Positions 1 to 11,432 of a stretch of 64,000 nucleotides of DNA are shown here, in pieces. The notes under the pieces were generated by a model that had not been told where the DNA came from, made no database searches, and worked only from the letters and a program-made list of their open reading frames with translations. Every line of letters begins with the position of its first letter. Position 1 is the first letter of the stretch. Made by a program: the position numbers and the translations under genes. Source of the stretch: Oryzomicrobium terrae (GTDB taxonomy: Bacteria > Pseudomonadota > Gammaproteobacteria > Burkholderiales > Rhodocyclaceae); the NCBI RefSeq assembly GCF_008274805.1, contig NZ_CP022579.1, positions 1,488,001 through 1,552,000 on the forward strand. Direction: 5' to 3'.

Positions 1-176
1 GTCCGCTCGCCCAGTTCGCGAAACGTCATGCCCGGGGTGTTGCCCAGGGTGGCGATGATGTCGAACTGGGGCGGCGTCAGTCCCAGGGAGCGCACGTGAC
101 CGCCGGAGAAGGCCTCGAAGGCCTGGTAGCAGCGCACCAGGGCTGCCAAGGTGGACAAGTGGGGTTCGCGAGGCAT
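1..176 (-). CDS. MarR-family transcriptional regulator (3' part outside window)
   Basis: The reading frame starts with ATG at 176 and runs off the left edge, giving 58 residues. It contains an N-terminal helix followed by a segment around residues 33-55 (LGLTPPQFDIIATL, then GMTFRELGER) that is typical of the winged-helix entry of MarR repressors. MarR proteins are dimeric DNA-binding repressors, often released by phenolics or oxidants. The effector here cannot be read. A large palindrome lies 15 bp upstream of the start, which fits autoregulation. The recognition helix and C-terminus are outside the window, so subfamily assignment is not possible. Confidence 0.8.
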   Translation of the reverse strand, partial: MPREPHLSTLAALVRCYQAFEAFSGGHVRSLGLTPPQFDIIATLGNTPGMTFRELGER

Positions 177-190
177 GACGTTGGGTCCGT

Positions 191-235
191 AATTAGTTCT
201 AACTCGAACTAATATTGTTCGAGTTAGAACTAATT
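191..235. promoter_or_regulatory. Double palindromic operator upstream of the MarR gene
   Basis: A perfect inverted repeat with 19-bp arms (AATTAGTTCTAACTCGAAC and its complement) surrounds a 7-bp spacer. The left half is itself a palindrome, TTAGTTC-6 bp-GAACTAA, and the right half nearly repeats it, so the region looks like two adjacent operator sites. MarR dimers typically bind such 16-20 bp palindromes next to their own start, so this is probably the autoregulatory operator. Binding is inferred. Confidence 0.75.
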
Positions 236-268
236 GTCAACGCGCGGTGCGTAACGTTGTGTTACCGC

Positions 269-294
269 AAAAAAACCAGCCTCCCGAGGGAGGC
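269..294 (-). terminator. Rho-independent terminator after the EF-hand gene
   Basis: On the minus strand a GCCTCCC/GGGAGGC stem with a 2-base loop is followed by GG and then seven T residues. It lies about 60 bp downstream of the stop codon of the EF-hand gene. Confidence 0.75.
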
Positions 295-353
295 CGGCAA
301 CGTGCCAGGATGCAAGGCCCGGCACAGGGGGGCGGTCATGGCGCCCTGTGGCG

Positions 354-1181
354 TCAGGCGACCACGCTCAGGGTGCTCACCAGGCTGTTGCTGGCGGTGC
401 TGCTGGCGTTGCGATACTGCTGCAGCAGGGCGTTGATGAAGGACGACAGTTCGTTGCCGTTGCTCGACGAAGTGTCGGACGTGTCCGATGAGGACGACGA
501 ATCGGCACCGCTGGCGGCCGACACCTGGTCGCCCCTCTGGCCGCTGGGCGGGGCCGGCGGCGGGCCGCTCTGGGCCATGCGGCTTTCCATATCGCTGCGG
601 CGCTTGTCCATGGCGCTGGTGAATTCGGACTGGCTGATCGCCCCATCGCCGTCGCTGTCGTCCTGCTTGAGGATTTGATCGACCTTGGAGGACACATCGC
701 GGCCCTGGTCGCTGGATTTACTCTGCAGCAGGCTGGTCAGCTCGCTCTTGCTGATCGAGCCGTCGCCATCGCTGTCGGCATCGGAGAACATCTTCGCCGG
801 ATCGCCGCCGGGGCCACCCGGGCCACCGGGACCATGGGGGCGGCCGCCGCCCATGGCGCTGCTCAGCTGGCTTTGCAATTGTTCGAGCACCTTGCTGATG
901 GCGGCCGAGGTCTCGTCCTTGGAAACGCTGCCGCTGCCGTCGCTATCGAGCGCCGAGAACAAAGTATCGATATCGCTGCTGCTACTGCCCGACCCGTCCG
1001 AGGACGCGTTGCTCTTCAGCAGGGACGACAGTTCGCTTTTGTCGATGCTGCCGTCGCCATTGGCGTCGGCTTTGGCGAACAGCTTTTCCTGCAGCTTGGA
1101 CAGGTCCGGGCCTCCCCGGCTTCCGCCCATGCTGGAGAGGGTCATGGAGGAATACCCTCCGCTACTGACTCCACTGATCAT
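354..1181 (-). CDS. EF-hand calcium-binding protein (XopAW-like)
   Basis: This predicted 275-residue protein has four canonical 12-residue EF-hand loops: D39-E50, D79-E90, D136-E147 and D175-E186, each with the DxDGDG/DxNGDG signature. Low-complexity Ser/Gly and Gly/Pro linkers separate them, and the C-terminus is rich in Ser/Asp. There is no obvious signal peptide. The start at 1181 was chosen because AAGGAG lies just upstream; the longer open frame has no such site. EF-hand proteins with this MISG...SS start are annotated in some databases as XopAW-type calcium-binding effectors. I recall that similarity and could not test it. It could equally be a cytoplasmic calcium buffer. A terminator follows the gene. 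Confidence 0.85.
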   Translation of the reverse strand: MISGVSSGGYSSMTLSSMGGSRGGPDLSKLQEKLFAKADANGDGSIDKSELSSLLKSNASSDGSGSSSSDIDTLFSALDSDGSGSVSKDETSAAISKVLEQLQSQLSSAMGGGRPHGPGGPGGPGGDPAKMFSDADSDGDGSISKSELTSLLQSKSSDQGRDVSSKVDQILKQDDSDGDGAISQSEFTSAMDKRRSDMESRMAQSGPPPAPPSGQRGDQVSAASGADSSSSSDTSDTSSSNGNELSSFINALLQQYRNASSTASNSLVSTLSVVA

Positions 1182-1698
1182 GGCTGGCTCCTTGCACGTT
1201 GGATGACCCGTCTGCAAGACGCACGACGGGCCGTGCCATGCTCGGGTCCCCGTGTAACCAGCGGTTGTGCGATTTGTAGCGGCACCGATACACAGCCAGG
1301 CCAAACCCCGCGCCAATAAACGATCTCCGGGCGGTATGCCTGGAGATGCCCGTGGATACTGGGGTTTGGCGAGGCCCCCCTGGAAAGCCAGGCCAGAAGC
1401 CAGCCTTCGCGGGGGCAGCCTCGACGGTGGTCTTGGGCGCACGCACCTTGGTACCCATCGGATTGACGGCCACGGTCCGTACCACCACCCGCAGCTCCCG
1501 GGGCGAACGGGGGCTGGCCGCCTGGTTCGACGTGCTACCGCCGTCGGATCGATTCCGATACGGGGGCAGGGCGCGTAAACACGCCGCACACCCGCCGTAC
1601 ACCACGAGGTAACGGGATCGGGGCGGGGAGGAATTTCCGCACAGGCATCCGGAGGCTACCGCCGGATAATGGCGGCACTGCCCCACCGGAGCACTGAT
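1182..1698. other. Intergenic gap between divergent genes
   Basis: No convincing gene is seen. The gap holds one member of the dispersed palindromic repeat family (1301-1369) and GC-rich DNA with overlapping spurious frames. Promoters for the divergent EF-hand and HD-GYP genes should lie here, but I could not pick out confident -35/-10 pairs. Confidence 0.6.
1301..1369. repeat. Dispersed intergenic palindrome, copy A
   Basis: The ends are CCAAACCCC and its exact complement GGGGTTTGG, with an inner pair ATCTCC/GGAGAT. The CCCGCGCCAAT segment and the central TATGCC-TGGAGAT segment recur in the copies near 9.6, 30.1, 36.0 and 49.6 kb. Confidence 0.6.
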
Positions 1699-2748
1699 GT
1701 GCCGCTCAATGTCCTGATCATCGACGATTCGGAAATCAACCTTACCCTGTTCCGGGCCCTGGTCGGCCGTATCGACGGGGCCGTGCCCCTGACCTTCCTG
1801 TCTTCCGCCGAGGCGCTGGCGTGGTGCCGCCAGGGGAGCCCGGACGTGGTCGTGGTCGATTACATGATGCCGGCCCCGGATGGGCTCGATTTCATCCGCC
1901 AACTGCGCCGCCTGCCGGGTTGCGCCGATCAGCCGGTGCTGATGGTGACGGCCAACGAACAGAAAGACGTGCGCTACCAGGCCCTGGACGAAGGCGCCAC
2001 GGACTTTCTCACCAAGCCGGTGGACAAGCGGGAGTTCATCGCCCGGGTGCGCAACATGTGTGCTCTGCGCCAGGGCCAGCGGGCCATGGCCGATCAGGCG
2101 GCCTGGTTGGCCGACGAGGTGGCCAAGGCCACCGCCGCCCTGGTGGCCCGGGAAAAGGAAACCATCCTCTGCCTGTCCCAGGCGGCCGAGTACCGGGATC
2201 CGGAAACCGGCGCCCACATCCTGCGCATGGCCCATTACTCGCGCCTGATCGCCCGCAATCTGGGGTTATCCGAAGCGGAGCAGGATCTCATTCTGGAAGC
2301 GGCGCCCATGCACGACGTGGGCAAGGTCGGCACGCCGGATTTCATTCTGCTCAAACCCGGCCGGCTCACCGAGGAAGAGTTCGCGGTGATGCGCCAGCAT
2401 GCCCAAAAGGGCTGCGACATTCTGGCGCGCAGCACCTCGCCGATCCTTCAGAAGGCGGCAGAGATCGCCCTGACCCATCACGAGAAGTTCGACGGCAGCG
2501 GCTACCCCAACGGTTTGGCGGGGGAGGCGATACCCCTCCATGGACGCATCGTCGCCGTGGCCGACGTGTTCGACGCCCTGACCTCGTCGCGCCCCTACAA
2601 GCCGGCCTGGAGCCTGGATCGGGCCCGGGATTACCTGCGCGAGAGCGCCGGCGGCCATTTCGACCCCCGCTGCGTCGAGGCCTTCCTGGCCGATTGGGAG
2701 GCGGTGCTCGACATCCATGGCCGCTTCCAGGACGAACACCGGGACTGA
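1699..2748 (+). CDS. Response regulator with HD-GYP c-di-GMP phosphodiesterase output
   Basis: With the GTG start at 1699 the product has 349 residues. An N-terminal receiver (about 1-120) has the acidic pair after VLIID, phosphoacceptor Asp54 in VVDYMMP, and Lys107. A short helical linker leads to an HD-GYP domain with HDVGK (near 205) and HHEKFDGSGYP (260-270), the signature of metal-dependent phosphodiesterases that hydrolyse cyclic di-GMP. GTG was preferred because GGAG sits about 8 bases upstream and the receiver then starts at the usual place; an in-frame ATG lies at 1669. It ends 2 bp before the hybrid kinase gene, so that kinase is its likely phosphodonor. Confidence 0.93.
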   Translation: MPLNVLIIDDSEINLTLFRALVGRIDGAVPLTFLSSAEALAWCRQGSPDVVVVDYMMPAPDGLDFIRQLRRLPGCADQPVLMVTANEQKDVRYQALDEGATDFLTKPVDKREFIARVRNMCALRQGQRAMADQAAWLADEVAKATAALVAREKETILCLSQAAEYRDPETGAHILRMAHYSRLIARNLGLSEAEQDLILEAAPMHDVGKVGTPDFILLKPGRLTEEEFAVMRQHAQKGCDILARSTSPILQKAAEIALTHHEKFDGSGYPNGLAGEAIPLHGRIVAVADVFDALTSSRPYKPAWSLDRARDYLRESAGGHFDPRCVEAFLADWEAVLDIHGRFQDEHRD

Positions 2749-2750
2749 AC

Positions 2751-5843
<3,093 letters not shown>

Positions 5844-5967
5844 AAAAAGGGATCTCGGAACGAGGGTATGGGTGCGGGAATGCACTCGGTGTAGGAAGGG
5901 GCTTGCGCCTCCCATTCCTGCCGGCCGGGCAGGGGCCCGGGGAGGCGGCCCCGCTCCCGCCTTCTGT

Positions 5968-6324
5968 TCAGGCGATGCCCAGGGCGCGGATCAGCACTTC
6001 CCGATTGATCGGCTTGATCAGCAGTTCGCTGAATCCGGCTTCCATGATGCGGGCCTTTTCGTTGCTGAAGGCGTGGGCGGTGTAGGCCACGATGTGCAGC
6101 TGCTCGCCCCCGGGCTGGCTGCGCAGGGTCTGGCAGACCTCGGTGCCGCTCATATCGGGCATGCTGACGTCGAGCAGGATGTGGCTGATTTCCGGATGTT
6201 CGGCGACTTTTTGCAGGGCGTCCTGGCCCGAGGCGGCTTCTTCCACCGCCACACCGAGCTTGCGTAGGATCACGCAAGGCAGCATGCGATTGACGTCCTG
6301 ATCGTCGACTACCAGTACCTTCAT
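5968..6324 (-). CDS. Single-domain response regulator (CheY-like receiver)
   Basis: The 118-residue product is a bare receiver: MKVLVVDDQD at the N-terminus, phosphoacceptor Asp52 in LLDVSMPDMSG, a Thr in AYTAHA, and Lys in LIKPIN near the C-terminus. It has no output domain, so it should act by protein contact or as a phosphate relay. Its ATG overlaps the stop of the upstream kinase gene by 4 bp, showing translational coupling; that Cache-domain kinase is the obvious partner. Confidence 0.92.
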   Translation of the reverse strand: MKVLVVDDQDVNRMLPCVILRKLGVAVEEAASGQDALQKVAEHPEISHILLDVSMPDMSGTEVCQTLRSQPGGEQLHIVAYTAHAFSNEKARIMEAGFSELLIKPINREVLIRALGIA

Positions 6325-8006
6325 GCGACTTTTTCCTTGCGGGGCGCCGTGGCGCTCAGGGTGAAGTAGAACTCGCTGCCTTCGCCGGGGGCCGAGCGGA
6401 CATCCAGATGCCCTCCCATGAGTTCGACGAGTTGGCGCGAAAGGGCCAGGCCGAGGCCGGTGCCCGAGTGTTTGCGGGTGATGAAGTGCTCGCCCTGGCG
6501 GAATTTCTCGAAGATGGCCCCTTGATCGGCCAGGGCAATGCCGGGGCCGGTATCGCTGACCGAGAAGCGCACGCCCTGGGGTGTCCTGCTCACCTGGAGG
6601 ACGACCTGGCCCTGGTCGGTGAACTTGAGGGCGTTGTGCACCAGGTTGTTGAGCACCTGGATCAGGCGGGTTTGGTCGCAGTGCAGGGTGGCGGGGACGG
6701 CGTCGTCTACCTTGGCTTCGAAGCCCAGCCCCTTCTGCCGGGCCGTGGGCAGGTGGGTGCGGTGCACCTGCTCGACCAGGGCGCGGCAATCCTCATCGGC
6801 GAATTCCAGGTCGAGCTTGCCGGCCTCGATCTTGGACAGGTCGAGAATCGAATTCACTAGGCCGAGCAGGTGGTTGCCACTGTCGTAGATGGTGGCGGCG
6901 AAGACCTGCTGCTCCGCATCCGGGGCCAAGTCGCGGAGCAGTTCGGCGTAGCCGATGATGCCGTTGAGGGGCGTGCGCAGTTCGTGGGACATGGAGGCGA
7001 GAAACTCGGATTTGAGCCGGGTGGCGGCCTCGGCCTCGGCCCGGCTGGCTTCCAGGCGGCGCAACAGGCCCGAGGACGAGAGGGCAAAGGCCAGGATGAG
7101 CAGGCTCATCACCACGGCAAAGACCACGTAGGCCTGACAGCGGGCATAGTAGCCGGCCAGGGCTTCCCGTTCGCTGACGCCCACGGCCACCACCATGGGG
7201 TAGTCGGGGAGGCGGCGGAAGGCGGTCAGGCGGACGATGCCATCGACCTTGCTGCTGGCGGTGTATGTCCCCTGGTCGGTCCGCGCGAGCATGGTGAGCA
7301 TGGGGGCACCGCTGATGTCCTGGCCCACGGTCATGTTGTCGCCGCTCTTGCGCGCCCGGATGATGCCGTCGGTACCGGCCAGGGTGATCACCCCGCCCTT
7401 GCCCAGGTCGACGTCGCTGTAGAGGTTGGTGAAGTAGTAGGGGTCCACCGATACCACCACCACCCCGCCGAAGCTGCCGTCGGGCTTGTTGATGCGCCGG
7501 GTCATCTGGATCGACCACTTGCCCGAGGCCCGGCCGAGCACTGGCTTGCTGATGAACAATGCTTTGCTATCGACGTCCTTGTGTACCCGGAAGTGTTCCC
7601 GGTCGGAGAGGTCGATGGTCTTGTGATTGGCCAGGTTGGAAAGGATGTACTGGCCGTGCTCGTCGATCACCCCGATCTGGTTGAAGAAGGTGGAGACGAT
7701 CAGTCCCTTCTCCATGTAGTCGTAGATGTCGACATCGCCCTGGTTGTGCTCGTACTGGTACTTGAGGAAAACCACCGCCTGATCCACGCTCTTCAGGGTG
7801 CGCAGGGTGTGTTCTTCCAGGGAGCGGACTAGGTTGACGTTGCTGCGGTTGGTGTCGTCGATTTCCTGCTTTTCTTCCAGGTGGATCTTGTAGCCGATGG
7901 CGAACCACAGCATGCCCAGCAGGAGCAGGGCAAAGCCCCAGATGCGCCGCGTGATGCGCGACGAGGCCGGGGTAGAGGCAAGGGGAGTGCGGTGCGTGTT
8001 GGGCAT
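6321..8006 (-). CDS. Membrane sensor histidine kinase with dCache-like periplasmic domain
   Basis: This is a 561-residue protein. Transmembrane segments lie at about residues 22-40 and 293-315. The 250 residues between them resemble a double-Cache ligand sensor, with RRINKPDGSFGGVVVVSVDP and YTASSKVDG stretches. A HisKA domain follows with FLASMSHELRTPLNG (His near 342), then HATPase_c with HNALKF, DTGPGIA and GTGLGLALS. It has no receiver of its own, but the overlapping downstream gene encodes one. The periplasmic sensor suggests it detects a small extracellular ligand; which one cannot be read. Confidence 0.93.
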   Translation of the reverse strand: MPNTHRTPLASTPASSRITRRIWGFALLLLGMLWFAIGYKIHLEEKQEIDDTNRSNVNLVRSLEEHTLRTLKSVDQAVVFLKYQYEHNQGDVDIYDYMEKGLIVSTFFNQIGVIDEHGQYILSNLANHKTIDLSDREHFRVHKDVDSKALFISKPVLGRASGKWSIQMTRRINKPDGSFGGVVVVSVDPYYFTNLYSDVDLGKGGVITLAGTDGIIRARKSGDNMTVGQDISGAPMLTMLARTDQGTYTASSKVDGIVRLTAFRRLPDYPMVVAVGVSEREALAGYYARCQAYVVFAVVMSLLILAFALSSSGLLRRLEASRAEAEAATRLKSEFLASMSHELRTPLNGIIGYAELLRDLAPDAEQQVFAATIYDSGNHLLGLVNSILDLSKIEAGKLDLEFADEDCRALVEQVHRTHLPTARQKGLGFEAKVDDAVPATLHCDQTRLIQVLNNLVHNALKFTDQGQVVLQVSRTPQGVRFSVSDTGPGIALADQGAIFEKFRQGEHFITRKHSGTGLGLALSRQLVELMGGHLDVRSAPGEGSEFYFTLSATAPRKEKVA

Positions 8007-8266
8007 GGAAGATAGAGCAGGCCAGGCGCGGCGTGCCTTGCGCTATGGTAATGAAAGCGCGGCAAAACACCCGTGAGGAATTCGGCATTTACCGGTCGAA
8101 CTTCCCATGAAGCCTGCCGCCGGTCGTGCCGGGGGCATTTGGGTCAGGATTTCGCGGTAGCCTTGTCCCTGTCGCCCCATTCCCTTTCCATGTGCTGGCC
8201 GTGGCTGCACCGGGGGAGGGGCGTTGCCGATCCCGTTCTTCCCGACTTAGCGTTTTCGACACCACC

Positions 8267-9532
8267 ATGCCTGCCCTGTCCCGCCTTGCCATCGACCGGC
8301 TTCAGCCCGGTGTCTTCATTTCCCTCGGCGACCTGGGCTGGATCCACCATCCGTTTCTGCTCAACGAGTTCCGTATCTCCAGTACCAAGCAGATCCAGGT
8401 GCTGCACGGGCTGGGACTGACCGAGGTGTTGTGGGACCCGGCGCGCAGCACCGCCGAGCCGCTCCCTGCGTCCAGTGCCTCGGCGGCAGCCGAGGTGGGC
8501 GAGGAGGAGTTCGACTTCGCCAGCGCCGCCTTGGCCGGCATGCTTGATGAAAAGCGCCACCGCATCGAGCGGGTGCGCTCCCAGCGCGACGTGTTTGCCC
8601 GGCGCGAGCGGGAATACGAGACCGATGCCGCCTCCATCGGCGAAATCCTGCGCACCTTTACCGCCCAGCCGGCGGAGGCCCATAGCGAGGCCCTGGGCCT
8701 GGTCGGCCGGGTGGTGGATGGCCTGATGGATGCGCCCAGCGTGGCCATCCACCTGATCAACCAGAAGAGCAAGGACAGCGGCCTGGCCTTCCACTCCCTC
8801 AACGTCATGGTGCTGACCCTGCTGCTCGGCAAGACCGCCGGCCTCACCGCCGAGGAGATGCGCCAGGCCGGCCTGGGCGCCATGTTGCACGATGCCGGCA
8901 AGAGCGAGATTCCGCCGCGCATCCTGCGCGCCACCTCGCGTACCCCGCCGGAAGAGGAGTTTTACCGCGCCCACATCGGCTATGGCATCAAGGCTGTGGC
9001 CGGGGCGCGCAACCTGTCGGTGGCGGCCAAGAACGTGATCGCCTGCCACCACGAGCGCTGGGACGGCAGCGGCTTTCCCAACAAGCTGGCCGGTGAGCGC
9101 ATTCCGCGCCTGGCCCGGGTGGTGGCCATCGCCAACCGCTACGACAACCTGTGCAACCCCTTTGACATCAAGCGCGCCCTGACCCCGGCGGAAGCCCTGG
9201 CCCAATTGTTCAAGAAGGAAACGGCCCATTTCGACCCGGATCTGCTGCAGCGCTTCGTCAAGACTCTGGGCATCTACCCGCCGGGCAGCTTCGTCGCCCT
9301 GTCCAACGGCGCCACCGGCCTGGTCATCGAGACCGACCCGGCCCGGCTACTGTCCCCCACGGTGATGCTCTACGACGCGGAAATCCCGCGCAACGAGGCT
9401 CTGGTGGTGGATTTGAAGGAAGCGGAGCTGGCCGTCGAGTCGGTGGTCAGCCCGGCCACCCTGCCTTTGGCGGTGGTGGAGTACCTGGCGCCGCGGGGGC
9501 GGGTCGATTACTACGTCGAAGGTTCGGCGTGA
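8267..9532 (+). CDS. DUF3391 plus HD-GYP domain protein (putative c-di-GMP phosphodiesterase)
   Basis: The product has 421 residues. The first ~130 residues form the DUF3391 region that often precedes HD-GYP domains. The HD-GYP domain has MLHDAGKSEIPPRIL around residue 205 and CHHERWDGSGFPNKLAGERIP around 262-282, so metal-binding and GYP-type residues are present (here GFP). It should hydrolyse cyclic di-GMP. ATG at 8267 gives the usual DUF3391 start (LAIDRLQPGVFI). It is monocistronic and divergent from the Cache kinase gene, making a third c-di-GMP or phosphorelay unit within 8 kb. Confidence 0.92.
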   Translation: MPALSRLAIDRLQPGVFISLGDLGWIHHPFLLNEFRISSTKQIQVLHGLGLTEVLWDPARSTAEPLPASSASAAAEVGEEEFDFASAALAGMLDEKRHRIERVRSQRDVFARREREYETDAASIGEILRTFTAQPAEAHSEALGLVGRVVDGLMDAPSVAIHLINQKSKDSGLAFHSLNVMVLTLLLGKTAGLTAEEMRQAGLGAMLHDAGKSEIPPRILRATSRTPPEEEFYRAHIGYGIKAVAGARNLSVAAKNVIACHHERWDGSGFPNKLAGERIPRLARVVAIANRYDNLCNPFDIKRALTPAEALAQLFKKETAHFDPDLLQRFVKTLGIYPPGSFVALSNGATGLVIETDPARLLSPTVMLYDAEIPRNEALVVDLKEAELAVESVVSPATLPLAVVEYLAPRGRVDYYVEGSA

Positions 9533-9910
9533 GGATTCGCGCCTGAGGGGCCCCGAACGCCGCGCCAGTCGCGGCGTTTCAGCATGGGGGGCTGGAAACC
9601 CGCGTCCTTCCTTGTTGTCGGCAGGGCATGCCTGGAGATGACCGACTGGCGCGGGGTTCGGAGCGGTGGTTGGTGCGGCGGCCTCGGCCGAAGGGGGGGA
9701 GAAAGCCTGGCGCCTGCCGCGCGGCCCCATCCGGGCCGCATCAGAGCCCATGGCGACCCACCATCCGCGCCGGCGGTGCCCAGTCTCGGCGCTTACCGTG
9801 ATTTTGTCTTGCTCGGGGCGTGCGGCGGTTCGCCGGGGCGGAGCCCCTCCTGCGGCCACTCGCCACACCACGGCCGCCATGCTTCCCCTCAGGCGTATTG
9901 TCCGCCCATG
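9533..9910. other. Intergenic gap with a repeat element
   Basis: No gene is supported. Frames here are short and overlap on both strands. The left half carries repeat copy B and a preceding AACGCCGC/GCGGCGTT hairpin (9556-9578), which may serve as the 3' end of the HD-GYP transcript although no T tract follows. I see nothing recognisable in the remaining ~250 bp. Confidence 0.55.
9571..9660. repeat. Dispersed intergenic palindrome, copy B
   Basis: It begins GCGGCGTTTCAG, continues through GGAAACCCGCGTCCTT, a central GCATGCC-TGGAGATG, and closes with TGGCGCGGGGTTCGG. It can be aligned base for base with copy C at 30085-30176 over about 90 bp, with small differences. The ends are complementary, so the element can fold into one long hairpin. 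Confidence 0.7.
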
Positions 9911-9942
9911 AAAAAGCCCCGCCGGGTCAGGGCGGGGCTTTT
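9911..9942 (-). terminator. Rho-independent terminator of the RND efflux operon
   Basis: AAAAAGCCCCGCC, a 6-base loop and GGCGGGGCTTTT form a strong GC stem with A and T tails on the two sides. It lies 18 bp after the stop of the outer-membrane lipoprotein gene on the minus strand. Confidence 0.85.
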
Positions 9943-9959
9943 CGTTGCTGCGATGATGC

Positions 9960-11432
9960 TCAGTTGGCCGGCTGGCCTGGCGCAGCGGCATTGGCCGCCA
10001 CCGGGGCGTTGCGCGGGCTGCTGTCCTGCCAGCCGCCGCCGAGGGACTTGAACAGGTCCACCGTGGCGCTCAGGCGCGTCTGGCGGGCCGAGATCAGGTC
10101 CATCTGGGCGTCGTTGGCGGTGCGCTGGGCATCGAGCACTTCCAGGAAGGGCGAGTAGCCCGACTTGTAGCGCAGCTGGGCCAGTTCCAGGGTCTTTTGG
10201 GCCGCGTCGGCCCGGGTCTGCTGGGCGGCTTCGCCTTCGCCAGCCTCGCGTACCGAGACCAGCGCGTCGTTGACCTCCTTGAATGCGGTCTGCACTGCCT
10301 TCTGGTAGGTCGCCACGGCCTGCTTCTGCCGCGCCGTGGCCTGGTCAAGTCGGGAAACGTACTTGCCGGCGGCGAAGATCGGCATGGTCAGCCCGGCACC
10401 GTAGGACCAGACACTGGCCGGGGAGGTGAACAGGCTGGACAGGGATTGGCTTTCGCTGCCCAGGTTGCCGGTGAGCGAAATGGTCGGGAACAGGGCGGCC
10501 TTGGCCACCCCGATCTGGGCGTTGGCCGACACCAGCAGCTCTTCGGCCTGACGCAGGTCGGGACGGGCCTCCAGCAGGGTGGAGGGCAGGCCCGCCGGCG
10601 GTACCGGCGGCAGGGGCAGGGTGCGCAGATCGCCCGCCGCCACGGTCAGGTCGGGGCGACCGGTGAGCAGGGCCAGTTGGTTGAGGGTCAGGGCCCGCTG
10701 GCGACGCAGGGTGGAGGTCTGGGCCAGCAGGGTGGCCCGGTTGGTTTCCGCCTGCTGCACGTCCAGGGCCGAGGCCAGGCCGCCGCGCTGGCGGTTCTGG
10801 GCGATGGTCAGGGCCTCTTCCCGGCTCTTCAGGCTTTCCTGGGCCGCCACCAACTGGGCATCGTAGGCGCGCAGGGTGAAGTAGGCCTGGGTTACTTGGC
10901 CGGCCAGGGTCAGCTCCACCGTGTCACGGTTGTAACGACTGGCCAGCGCCTGGGCCCGGGCTGCCTCGCTGGCGCGGCGCAGTTTGCCCCACAGGTCGAG
11001 TTCGAAGGAGGTGGCGAGCACTGCCCGGTGGTTGACCCGGACCGGGTCCACCGAGGCAGGCAGCGGCGTGGCGGTCACCGAGCTGATGCGCGAACGGGAA
11101 CTGGCGCCTTGTGCGCTGATCTCGGGGAAGAAGGCCGAGTTGGCCTCCCGTACCAGACCGTCGGCCTCTTCGAGGCGCGCCACCGCCAGCAGCAGGTCGG
11201 TGTTGTAGGCGCGAGCCTGCGCCACCAGATTATTGAGGGTCGCATCCTGGAACAGGGTCCACCACTCCTTGTCCACCGCCGTGGCGCTGGCCTGGGCGGT
11301 GGCCTCCGCCTGGGCGAAGCGCTCGGGCAGGGCCGTGTCGGGACGTTGGTAGTCGGGCCCCACGGCACACCCTGCCAGCAGCAGGGCGGCGGAGAGGGCG
11401 GCAGCCAGGGTTTTCAGTTCAGGGCGTTGCAT
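9960..11432 (-). CDS. RND efflux outer-membrane lipoprotein (OprM/NodT family)
   Basis: This 490-residue protein has a lipoprotein signal peptide ending LLLAGC (Cys22) and the CAVGPDYQRP start typical of OprM-like channels. Two homologous outer-membrane-factor repeats follow, with FELDLWGKLRRASEAA and the second-half SYGAGLTMPIF and LDAQRTANDAQ motifs. It forms the trimeric outer-membrane tunnel for the pump encoded just upstream. The start ATG overlaps the TAA of the pump gene (TAATG), which selects this start over long upstream extensions. The protein ends with an Ala/Pro-rich tail. Confidence 0.94.
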   Translation of the reverse strand: MQRPELKTLAAALSAALLLAGCAVGPDYQRPDTALPERFAQAEATAQASATAVDKEWWTLFQDATLNNLVAQARAYNTDLLLAVARLEEADGLVREANSAFFPEISAQGASSRSRISSVTATPLPASVDPVRVNHRAVLATSFELDLWGKLRRASEAARAQALASRYNRDTVELTLAGQVTQAYFTLRAYDAQLVAAQESLKSREEALTIAQNRQRGGLASALDVQQAETNRATLLAQTSTLRRQRALTLNQLALLTGRPDLTVAAGDLRTLPLPPVPPAGLPSTLLEARPDLRQAEELLVSANAQIGVAKAALFPTISLTGNLGSESQSLSSLFTSPASVWSYGAGLTMPIFAAGKYVSRLDQATARQKQAVATYQKAVQTAFKEVNDALVSVREAGEGEAAQQTRADAAQKTLELAQLRYKSGYSPFLEVLDAQRTANDAQMDLISARQTRLSATVDLFKSLGGGWQDSSPRNAPVAANAAAPGQPAN

